A program made the translations under genes and the position numbers. Below are positions 33,776 through 42,783 of a stretch of DNA of 47,446 bases, piece by piece. The DNA is taken from positions 91,639 to 139,084 of the forward strand of contig JBBHKE010002188.1 in the NCBI GenBank assembly GCA_037447655.1, in the 5' to 3' direction. The first letter of the stretch is position 1. Every line of letters starts with the position of its first letter. Origin of the DNA: Zygnema cylindricum. Taxonomy: Eukaryota; Streptophyta; Zygnematophyceae; Zygnematales; Zygnemataceae. The notes beneath the pieces are model-generated. The model saw nothing but the letters and a program-made list of their open reading frames with translations. It was not told where the DNA came from and ran no database searches.

Positions 33776-34886
33776 TCCTGTGGGGCTTCGTGAATGGCTC
33801 GAAGGGCACACTTCTGTTTTCGAGGGATCTCCTTCTCTTCCAGGTAATTGTCAAGAAGAAGCTCCCCATCCTCTTCCTCAGAGGACTGGTCCTCTTCGGT
33901 CTCCCTTTTGACTTGTGTAACCACAAGTGCCTTCTTCTTCCCTCCGGAAGAACCTCCAGCACGGTTCTCTTGGAGTCTCAGCTCTAACAGCTTGGTAAAA
34001 TCCGCTATGAAGTGTCCCGACTTCTTGCGGAAATGACAAAAGCCCTTTGGAGGGCTCGGTCCACCAGATTCGTCTTTCTCTTCTTTGAAACTGTTGTACG
34101 GCTTCCTCGAATCCTTCCCCCATTGATCCGTTCTGGCAGTTAGAGCTTGAACGCTCTTTCCTCCTCTCTGAATCTCAATAAACTTTTCCTGCACAAGTAT
34201 CATTCAGACCAGTGTATTCCACTTCCACGAATTGTCATCCATTTCCTGAACTCGATATACTATGTTCTCATACTCATCAGACAACTTCATGATGAGGTTG
34301 TTGACCTTCATCTTCATTGTTCCTGTCCACCCGGCATTTTCTATTTCTATATACAAATATGAGAGGTCATTAAATTAATCCAACATTTTCCCCCCTTTGT
34401 AAGTGTAATCCTTTAGCCTTTGCTCGACCAATTAGAGCTCTTGAATATTACCTGCTCTATAGATCTACACTAAAGTCACCCACAACTCCTCGGCTTTGAG
34501 AATATAAAAATAAGAGGTTGCCAAATCTTGAGTGAGGTGCCTCAAAATGAAATGTCTTGCATCCATGTTTGTGTATTCCCACCTTTGATTTCAGTTTCCT
34601 CGGTCTTCACGGCCACCGCTCAGGGTGTCGTGGCAATGGGAGTGAGAGGGTCTCCTTCCCTTTCCCTTTTTCAGACACACTGTTGTCCCCATCATTCGCT
34701 TCCTCTGTTGGGGCACATGTTGCTGCAGAAAAACCTCACTCCACTAAACCCTGGTAGGATTCCTTAAGATGGACGTTTCACTTGTCCACTGAGAATACCC
34801 CAATATCGTTTTTCACACAAAGCCCCTACCATCATGGCTTCCCTATAAATGAACCCATATCCATTGAAGATGGGCACCTTGGAGGA
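33776..34886 (-). pseudogene. copia D gag (broken)
   Basis: Frame 33769-34203: SVQALTARTDQWGKDSRKPY, a knuckle degraded to CHFRKKSGHFIADF (second and last Cys lost, Gly moved), SGGKKKALVVTQVK, and the acidic tail DGELLLDNYLEEKEIPRKQK. The gag core upstream (34204-34560) and the N-terminus (to about 34830) are frameshifted. The leader retains the GATGGGCACC and TATGGGCCCA elements. Confidence 0.88.
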
Positions 34887-34899
34887 TGGGCCCATAACC
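34887..34899 (-). other. primer-binding site of copia D, consensus form
   Basis: GGTTATGGGCCCA in minus sense immediately after the LTR end TTGCA. Fully complementary to the initiator-Met tRNA anticodon stem-loop (TGGGCCCATAACC); it is the best-preserved site in the window and defines the family primer. Confidence 0.85.
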
Positions 34900-35926
34900 T
34901 GCAATTTTGTGTCACCCTTTGGACAACAGAATTCAAGAAGTTCTAGATAGTTTTTGACTATCCCTTCTTCAGCTAGGATAACTGCTACCTAAGCAGGCAA
35001 ATAGACAAAATGACTGCACCTCTGTGGAGTCTGGACTCCCTTGAGTCCGCAGCAAAAAAAATCACTGAAAACGCCCAACCATGCGATTAAGTATCAAGTG
35101 GCAAAGATGCCAATTCTTATATAAGCTCATTGGGAGAGAGGCGACTACTTCCTCAATCCTCTAAGTCTTGAACCCCTCTCACAACCCCTATTTACTGATG
35201 TACAAACCAATCAAGAAACTGTAAAATATAGAAAGGTACCATGGTTAATCAACTTTTCGTACAGCCTGTGTACAACAGGGCCTTGGAGTGGATGCATGTC
35301 TTCTCTAGACTTGTTCTCAAGCTATCCAAATTCTTGCTTTCCACTCGTATCGGGCCACGTGGCTCTAGATCATGTCACGCCCGAAAAATCGCCAAAGCGG
35401 CTATTCTGGGATCTCGACGATAATATGTGCCTTCGGATCTAGACCAGCTTTTAATATTAGCTGTTTAAAACAAATGTCCGTTTTATTTGTTTCGTGCGGG
35501 TTCTGGTTTGCACTATATTACAAATAGTCTCTTTGCTTGCTATCTATAATTCCGTTAATCGGATTAATGTTCTTTAGCACTGTTTTAGTAGAAGTTAAAC
35601 CCTATATAATTTAACGAATTTCTAGGACATACTGGTGAGAGATGACGGTTACGCCTCGCTCTACCGGTAGAGGGTCCGAGTCCTGCCGGACTCAACCTTT
35701 TTGTTAAGTGTGACTTGTGTCACTCTACAAACGTGCATGTGAAGCTAAGGCAGCCAAAGCTCCACCACTCTCTCTCTCTCTATTTCAGTGACTACAACAA
35801 GTATGGGGGATAGAGAGAGAAGGTGGAGGCAAGGGGATAGAGAGAGAAGGTGGAGGCAGACTGCCTGAGCTTTTACTTGATCTATTCAGACCTAGAAAAT
35901 TCCCCCTAAATCTAGTGATTTCAATA
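34900..35926 (-). repeat. array LTR 3 (5' LTR of D)
   Basis: TGCAATTTTG...TTTCAATA in plus sense, 1,027 bp; the terminal CA has mutated to TA. Contains a short tandem duplication GGGGATAGAGAGAGAAGGTGG near 35808-35853. Antisense B-box-like GGTCCGAGTCC 35673-35683 (one mismatch). Confidence 0.9.
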
Positions 35927-35937
35927 TTGAGTGGGGA

Positions 35938-36110
35938 GGGACAGGGGTGGGCGGAATTAGGTGAAGAAGTAAAGGGAAAAAAGGCGACGGTTGAGGAGGG
36001 GGAGGGAAGTGAGGCGTGATGAGGAGTAGAGAGGAGGAGGAAGATGGGTAAAAAGGAAAAGTAGAGTTTTTCATGAGAGGGAGGAGGACGGAGGTAAAAA
36101 GGCACGGAAA
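35938..36110 (+). repeat. purine-rich block, right copy
   Basis: Homologous in the same orientation to 23287-23458. It lies just outside the right-most LTR and runs into the open frame at 36030. Minus-strand frames here are low-complexity shadows. Confidence 0.8.
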
Positions 36111-37085
36111 AAATTAGAGAGGAATAGGGAAATAAAACTAGGAAATTGGAATTTTAGTCATCGGAGCGACGAGGATTATATCCCCTCAACTTCGAGTAGC
36201 AACGAGAGCATTGTTGACGGGGAAGAACTGCCAGAAAACGAGTATACCCTCGAAGTAGAACACCCTACGCATATTCGGGTATGGAAGGATGTGGATGAGC
36301 TCGCAACCGAGAACGAGCAAAGTCCAGATAGTGAAGGACGACAACAGGAGGATGAATACGAAGATGATGATGACGTGTTCGAGGCGCCTCGAACACCCTA
36401 TTCGAAGAGAGGCATTGTATTGGGTAAGCCGGGTCCTCAAGCTCCTTACCGAGTTGAAGATACGGATTGGTTTATTCCTCCTCCCATGAGAGAGGAGGAA
36501 ATGGGCAATTTTGTGGCTCGGGCCGAGCATTTTATTCTGGTTGACGAATGGCCCGAACATTGGAGGTATGGTGAGCCACGCTCCCTAAATCCAAGAGAGA
36601 ATCCCCATCGGAAAATTCTTGACATCCCTCCGAATGTTCCCGCTCATTCGATGTGGCTTTTCATCGACACCGACAACCAAGACTCGACGTTTGCCCACAT
36701 ACGGCAATTCGACCCCGCTAATCCACGGCATATATGGATTGTTCATGACGACCGCAGTTTTTGAGTGAATGTTCCCAGGTTATTGCGGCTTCATTATCCG
36801 TGGGACCCCCGACTATACACCGTCCTGAAGTATTGTCCAAAAACTCCTAAGGTAATGGCTCTCCAAGCGGCTCGTACCTCGGAACTAAATAAGTTCCGAA
36901 ATCTTGAAGTGAGACAACCATGGTTATGCGAAATCCCAAAGGTTCATCTTCCAAATCCCCACCCTCCACCACCGAGAGAACAGGATTGACCACAAATAAT
37001 CGAGGCACTTACTAACCAATTGGCTGCACAACAAAAACAAGTGACGAGGCTCACGCGCGAGTTGTCTCAAAAAAAATTCCGGTAA
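36030..37085 (+). pseudogene. unidentified reading frame with two in-frame stops
   Basis: The plus frame is open from 36030 to a TGA at 36762-36764, then to a TGA at 36987-36989, then to TAA at 37083-37085, all in one register. I see a basic start, an acidic serine-rich region (EYEDDDDVFE at about 36355-36385), a possible folded part (TDWFIPPPMREEEM, EHFILVDEWPEHWR, AHSMWLFIDTDN, ANPRHIWIVHDD, HYPWDPRLYTVLKYCP), a proline run (NPHPPPPRE) and an amphipathic Gln/Leu-rich C-terminus ending ELSQKKFR that could be a coiled coil. Codon use looks protein-like and unlike shadow frames. No ATG is evident and the first part overlaps the purine-rich block. I do not recognise the family. It does not join in phase to the transposase exon at 37493. 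Confidence 0.6.
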
Positions 37086-37227
37086 TCGATAAGTTTGTCA
37101 TTTCCAGAATTATTCATTTTTTATTCTTTTCTCCTATTGTCGTTGCTAACCCACCCACTCACGTTGTTTTTCCTTAAAATTTATCGTGTTTGTATAATAT
37201 TGCGATGGCAGTGCCTCATCTGTAATC

Positions 37228-37409
37228 CAGCGACGAAATTCACTCGTCCTTGAACCATGACTCTCCCAGAGTTATATTTTAGAGCAGATCCTCGATACAG
37301 CGACGACAACTCTACGTCGCTGAATTAGCAAAGACATATTATCGTCGCCTAATTCAGCGACGAGAAGTTGTCGTCGCTATATCAGCGACGACAGCTGGTC
37401 GTCGCTGAA
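37228..37409. repeat. palindromic repeat array, left
   Basis: Four ~27-bp units of the form TTCAGCGACGA-n6-TCGTCGCTGAA at about 37228-37254 (degenerate), 37298-37324, 37353-37378 and 37382-37409. Each is a near-perfect inverted repeat. The array sits about 80 bp before transposase exon 2. Confidence 0.85.
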
Positions 37410-37492
37410 ACAAATCTTTCCCTATAATGTTTGACGCTTTTTATGTAAAACTTCAGTCACTAATTTTATTTATTTCCTTACTCAAATTACAG

Positions 37493-37972
37493 AGCACCAG
37501 AAGGCAAGTCGGTGGTGGGTAGAACGGGTGGCGGTACTGAAAGGGATAAGGGGAACTACTCTGACCTTATCTTCTTCTGGTTTTGGAAAGAGAAGCGTGG
37601 CGGTAACGAATGTGTTATCGGGTAAGAGTAGGAAAGAGTTACCGTGCGTGGTGAAAGTTCATATGGACTTGGTGGACGAATTTTATCGATTCCAGAAGGC
37701 GAGCATGAAAATGTCGGCTGTCATTGTGGGTAAAATGGCAAATTACATCATTGCCAAAATGAAAAAGAATGGTGCGGTGGAATTTATCGACGATAATGGG
37801 GAAGAGATCGAAATTCGAATCACTCAACGTTGGATTGAACGCTTTTTCGAAAAGCATAGCATTGTTGCCCGAGCCCAAAAGGGCAAACTACAGTTAAGCC
37901 CAGAGAAGGAGGAATACATAGAGAGATCCGTGGTATATCACATGGGCGTATTAAAAAGGGGATTTTTCTCGG
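37493..37972 (+). pseudogene. pogo/DDE_1 transposase, exon 2 (DNA-binding region)
   Basis: Preceded by acceptor TTACAG at 37487-37492. Reads HQKASRWWVERVAVLKGIRG, then VHMDLVDEFYRFQKASMKMSA and the helix-turn-helix-like segment ITQRWIERFFEKHSIVARAQ with LSPEKEEYIERSVVYHMGVLKRGF. This matches the layout of CENP-B/Tc5-type DNA-binding regions that precede DDE_1 catalytic domains. Donor G|GTAAGT at 37973. No stop inside. Start phase fits the donor at 5858. The end phase does not fit the exon 3 frame exactly, so an indel or another splice site is involved. Confidence 0.82.
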
Positions 37973-38220
37973 GTAAGTTTTGTATTTTCTATCCCTTGGT
38001 TGCTTTTTGTCAGATAAAGCTTTTAGTTTTGTTTCTTTTCCATGCGTTTTGAGGGTAATGCATGAAAAAAGAACATTTGTTGTCTTATTATCTCCCTCAT
38101 TTGTTAAAGAAGACAATAATATAAACCAAAATTTGGTACACTTTTCATTATATTTACTTGTGTTTTGTTTTCCTTTGCTTTTTTCTATTTTTTTGGTGGA
38201 TAACACGTCGTTTTAACGAG

Positions 38221-38457
38221 ATTTTGGTGCAGAATATGGACGAGACGCATTTAATTGTAAATGTGGACAACAAAAAAACTTTAGGCTTTCGCGGCGACGA
38301 GGTCATCAAATACGCCGACGTTGCGGGCGGAGGAGACTCCATGACATTGATGGTACGACTCACGGAGGAGTGAACGCACGAATCGAGACTCCGATGATAA
38401 TATTCACAAACCGCGCTCGAAATTACCCGATAAAAGGCTTTCTCGACGATGTACCGG
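38221..38457 (+). pseudogene. pogo/DDE_1 transposase, exon 3 (first catalytic Asp)
   Basis: Reads ILVQNMDETHLIVNVDNKKT, with the first DDE_1 catalytic Asp in NMDET, then LGFRGDEVIKYADV and MTLMVRL. A one-base loss near 38362-38370 then shifts the frame, and it resumes as GGVNARIETPMIIFTNRARN and YPIKGFLDDVPG. The acceptor is uncertain (AG at 38219-38220 or 38231-38232). The donor at 38458 leaves phase 1 and matches exon 4 perfectly. Confidence 0.83.
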
Positions 38458-38730
38458 GTAGGTTTCACTCAATTTCAATCTTTGACATTTTGTTCATCTT
38501 CGTTATTTTCCTATATTCTTTACGTATTCCGCTCTATATAAATATGTTTTACCGTTTCCTCTTGGTTTTTAATGCTTCCTCCTCATCCCCTTCTCCCTCA
38601 TTTATTATCTCTCCTTCTCCCCCCGTCTCAAACTCCTCTCCCTCTCCCCCCCTCTTGAACTCCTCTCCCTCTCCCCCTCTCTCTCCCCGTCATTGATTTT
38701 TTCCAATTGTATGAGTTTGCTACCAAACAG

Positions 38731-39415
38731 GCCCTAAAGGATGGAATATTAAAATCGTATTCGCGAAGTGGATAGAAAAGCCTATGTCTTACCAAGGAGA
38801 CCGCTACGAGAGTGAGAAAATAATCCGCCTCGACAATTTTGGCGGGCACAATAATTCGGAGGAGTTGAGCCTGGTATTACTCGCGAAGAACACGATTCTC
38901 CACTTCTTCCTTCCGTGCGCGACTCACCTAGTGAAACCCGCCGACTCCTTTGTCATTTCGAAGATTAAGAAGGTTTGGTCGCGAAAATGGGAGGATTGGA
39001 AAATGAACGGGATTGATAAGCATACGTGGTCACTTCCGAGTGGAAAGGGTTGGTCCGGAAAGTTACTCGGGCCCAGGAAGGCTTTCTTCCTTAAGTTGGC
39101 TCGTGACTCGATTATTGAAGTCAACGCAATGAAGGACAAGCATGGGATGGGTTACGCACGAATAGCTATGATTTAGTTTTGATTGTCGTTCGTTGGGGGA
39201 CGGGAAATAGGAGGAGAGCATGCTCACCCCAGATTTACAAGTCATCATTATGAAATGGCGATGCCATTTCGAAGGCGATGAGGTGCCAATGCCTTCTACA
39301 ATGGCACGAGATTTTGTCCGAGGCATTGAAGATGCCGACACTCGAGAGGATGAAGTCCTTGATGACGCTGAATGGGAGAACGAGGATTACGAGTCCTTTC
39401 ATGGAGAAGTGTTTT
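38731..39415 (+). pseudogene. pogo/DDE_1 transposase, exon 4 (second and third Asp, C-terminus)
   Basis: Acceptor CAAACAG at 38730; the phase matches exon 3. Reads GPKGWNIKIVFAKWIEKPMS, then KIIRLDNFGGHNN with the second catalytic Asp (DN..GH), FFLPCATHLVKPADSFVISK with the third Asp, and KKVWSRKWEDWKMNG. A stop at 39174-39176 ends the main frame. After another frame change and a TAG near 39210 the expected C-terminal tail MLTPDLQVIIMKWRCHF continues to an acidic end near 39415. All three catalytic Asp residues survive; the gene is dead through stops and shifts. Confidence 0.85.
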
Positions 39416-39762
39416 AATTAGTGAAGTGGAGAAAGAGGGTTTGCATAAATGTGTAGACCTACTATAGATTTGTTATCTTTTTTGTTTTGTAGTTTTGGAT
39501 GGTTAGTTTGATAGTTAGTACTTAGTGCTTGTCAAAATATGTCGAACAAATTGTACTAGTGTTAAATTCAATGTAATCGTATCCTTCTTTGTTTATCATT
39601 TTGAAGTTTGTTATGTCAATGTTGTATGAAACAAAAAATTGAATAACACTGCATGTGAATGATATTTTCTTTGCCGGTAGAGAATGCATCGATTTCGTAT
39701 AGTATTTGTCGTTTTTAGTTGAATGCACTACATTAATTGGGCGTTTTTGACATTAAGTCAAT

Positions 39763-40007
39763 TACAGCGACGGGACAATGTCGTTTTTGAAGTATTGAAA
39801 TTCGGCACCACATACCGTCGACGAGAATGTGTCGTCGCTGAATAATAGATCTTGTGATAAATAATTTGTTATGGCATTCAGCGACGTAAATGTGTCGTCG
39901 CTGAATGATAAAACTTCAACTCTCCCTTTCAGCGACGAAAATGAGTCCTCGCTGAATGGTAATATTTTAGGTTCGCTTGTCGACAATGACAATGTGTTGT
40001 CGCTGAA
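39763..40007. repeat. palindromic repeat array, right
   Basis: Five units of the same AGCGACG...CGTCGCT palindrome as at 37228-37409, at about 39764-39790, 39815-39842, 39877-39905, 39928-39956 and 39973-40007, with 20-40 bp spacers. They lie 350 bp downstream of the transposase. Confidence 0.85.
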
Positions 40008-41035
40008 CTGTAGTAAATTTAAAAACTTTGATACATGTTTTTTTTTTCAAGGGCAACCACTTTAAAAAATTTTATAAAGTTTTGAAGCTCAAAAATGGTA
40101 TTCGTAGTGGGACTTCGAAGGTAGCCATAGGCTGGTTAAAGGACTATACCGTAAATATGTTTGGCAAAAATAGGCAGATAAATTTTATTATCCTCACAAG
40201 TAATGAACGCAACATCAAATTTAACTATCAAGTGTGGTCCACGGAAATAAAAAAAACAGGAATCAAACGTCTTTTTGTTTATTGTTTTTCCTTAGTTTAT
40301 GTTGGTCGTAAAATAAATCACATGTGTCAATTATTTATTATGTTTCGTTACGAAAATACCCTCACATCATCATTTTTTATAAATGAAAAGGATAATTTAC
40401 AAACATAAAGCAAAATCTTATGTAAATAAATAAAAAACGAACAACATAAATAAACAACATAACCCAAAAACAAAAACTTAAAATCATAAACAAAAAACAT
40501 AAATGAGAAATTCCTTTCTTTTTATTTTCCTTTCATGGGGAACATAAAAGCATATCATAAATTCAACGATCTTCATGTAAACCATGGCTAAGGAACCGTA
40601 AAAAAAATATAAGTAACAACAGAATAAACCAAAAACTATTTCGACAAAAAAACCGAATGTAAGACATATAAAAACATAAAAAATACTCATCTCTAATTTT
40701 CTCTATATTCTATTTATTTTGGTCATTGGTTATATTTCTCATCTTGTCTTTCCCCTCTTTCCTCTCTCTCCTCTACCCCCTTCCCTTTTTCACCTCCGTC
40801 TTTCCTCTCTTCCCTCTTTTTTCATTTCGTGAAAAACTGTTTTTTTTATACTTTATTTGTATACTCCTACAGTACAAAAAGCAGAGGGTATTACAAGTAG
40901 GTCACAACTACAAATAAGACATATGAAAAAAACGGTAATCAATAACGCAATTAGTAACAGAAGAAATTATTTGCAAAACAAAACACACAATAAAAAAACC
41001 CTTAATGTAACAAAACAACTACAATGATTCAAATT
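40008..41035. other. AT-rich non-coding stretch
   Basis: Very A-rich, with runs of AAAACAT and AAATAAAC-like words and short lysine/asparagine-rich frames. No domain, repeat border or gene recognised. Confidence 0.5.
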
Positions 41036-41701
41036 CTAGAGGGCTAGGAAAAAGGAGAGAGAAGGAGAGAGAAAGAGGCAAAGGCAGGGAGAGAGAAGTG
41101 GAAGGGAGATGGGAAAGGAGATAAAAAAATAGAAAAGGGAGCCAGATTGAGAGGGGGTTGGATGGGCTTCTTTAGTGGTCAAAATGAGTGGAAAAAAAAA
41201 GTGGGATACAAATATAGAGAGAGAGGGAATAACGGATAGCGAGGTGCAGATTGAGAGGGAGAGAGAGAGGGGGGAAAGAGAAAGAGCGGTAGAGGTAGGG
41301 AGAGATAAAGAGGAATAGAGGGGAAGAGAGGCAAACCTAAAGGGAGGTAGGGAGGCAAAGAATATGGCAAAGACGAGGAAAACGCAAACTACGAGAGGGG
41401 TCGTTTTTGACATTACGTGTAGAGAGAAATGGAGGCGATACGATCGGTGGAAGAATAGGACACAGATCGATAGGGAGCAAAAAAGTCTTGTGAGAGGTAA
41501 AAATAAGATGAAGAGTGGGATTATGATAGAGAAAAATGAGTGAAAAACCGATAGGTAGAGGCGTATTGGGATGGTGAGGGAGAGGACGAGAGACACGGAT
41601 GGCGTGACGAGAGGGAAGTAAAAAGGGAGTGATGGCGTCCATGAAGTGAAATCCATGGATGAAAAGTGGAGCAGGCGGCGGACCTCTCGCCATCTTCTCA
41701 A
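41036..41701. repeat. purine-rich (GA-type) tract
   Basis: Plus strand dominated by GAGAGA, AGGGAG and GGGAAAG words, densest at 41040-41340 and looser to 41700. The 221- and 118-codon minus-strand frames here encode only Ser/Leu/Pro/Phe-rich low-complexity protein and are explained by the pyrimidine bias of that strand. Confidence 0.7.
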
Positions 41702-42783
41702 TGAAACGTTCGATAATTTGTAAAAATGACAGCGAAAGCGTCAGGTCCCATAGGTAAACAAAATGTTTGGTTGATATTCGTCAATACCTCACCTGATTTT
41801 TTGGGGACTGTCCGCATTTGGCGTTTCCTCGCCCCAAATATCACCAACGTCAAATGTTGTTTTTTTATTCTATTTAATTCAAGTAATTACTCTAATTTGT
41901 GGTTTTTTTGGCACGTAATCCCATATTAACATAAACGTTTACTGCATTTTGTGTTTAACACCATTTTACAGTAGAATTTTATGCTGAATGGGACCATTAT
42001 CACCATAATATCATTTACGTTTACGTTAAATTAACCAAAGACATAAATTAGCATTAGTAATCACTCAAACTGCTTTCAAGGAACTTACTTGGAGTTGAAA
42101 CCGTAAATATCAAAGTTTAAAGCTATACGCCGGCGCTACATTTGTTTAGTTACCTTCATTTACTAAGAAAAATTGACTTTCGACATGCGAATATGTTTGA
42201 CGTTCACACTGTCGACCATGCGGTTGTTGGACGAATAGGTGCGAACCTGATATTTTACGACCCGATTTCATCCTTTATTTAGATAGCACATTCGCATGAG
42301 TCTATGGTCGCTAAACATCATAAATTGTATTTTTTCATTTAAAAAGGTACAATTGTGTACGGTCTGGCACTAATCGTACACCACACTATTTAAACGACAA
42401 TGTACTTTCGTTTTGTACGGTACTTGAAAAAAAACTATAAATAGAGTAAAGTAAAAAATAGAATGAACCACTATATTTGAGAATAAAAAATATAAAAAAG
42501 CGGGACGCAATTAGCATACACTACGCTAATAGCGATTGGCGGTGTAGTTTACCTATTCGAGGATATTGCAGTCAAATTGTTTTCTTCTATCAGAATAGAA
42601 ATTGTGGTTTCTATTATATGGTCGTCAATACAAATTTATTTTACCTCGTATAATACGAAGTACAATAAACACATGTTAATCCACAATCCTGACCGCACGA
42701 TCGTGTTGTTGGAATGCAAGTTAATTCCGTGTTCTGAGATGGTGCATGATATTTTTTTACCAGCTACCCCCTTATCGCTATTA
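41702..42783. other. no recognised gene
   Basis: AT-rich with GTACAATTGTGTAC and CGTACACC words near 42345-42430. CGCTAATAGCG occurs at about 42521 and CGCTATTA at 42776-42783, matching the tip of the foldback elements further right, so decayed members of that family may be present. Confidence 0.45.

Larger units (their letters stand above)
23459..35926 (-). mobile_element. tandem copia array LTR-C-LTR-D-LTR sharing LTRs
   Basis: Three LTRs (23459-24457, 28816-29814, 34900-35926) alternate with two internal regions in the same orientation. The middle LTR has a primer-binding site on its left (end of C) and a polypurine tract on its right (start of D), so one LTR serves both elements. This is the product expected from unequal recombination between LTRs. 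No 5-bp duplication is evident at the outer ends (left AAAAA, right TTGAG). Instead homologous purine-rich blocks lie outside both ends. Confidence 0.9.

Noticed and set aside
1-35926. Plus-strand open frames across the copia region
   Set aside because: Antisense shadows of the minus-strand gag/pol sequences, except for E3 (8498-9274), which is genuinely plus-oriented.
37228-40007. CRISPR-like array
   Set aside because: Units are themselves palindromes with irregular 4-45 bp gaps, in a eukaryotic transposon context; no cas genes and no uniform spacers.
39726-40110. CACTA transposon ends (CACTAC at 39726, GTAGTG near 40106)
   Set aside because: Only six terminal bases agree, there is no 3-bp duplication, and the right palindrome array would lie between them without a matching left partner.
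41036-41701. 221- and 118-codon minus-strand open frames
   Set aside because: Ser/Leu/Pro/Phe-rich low-complexity translation of a purine-biased tract; overlapping frames all open together; no domain.
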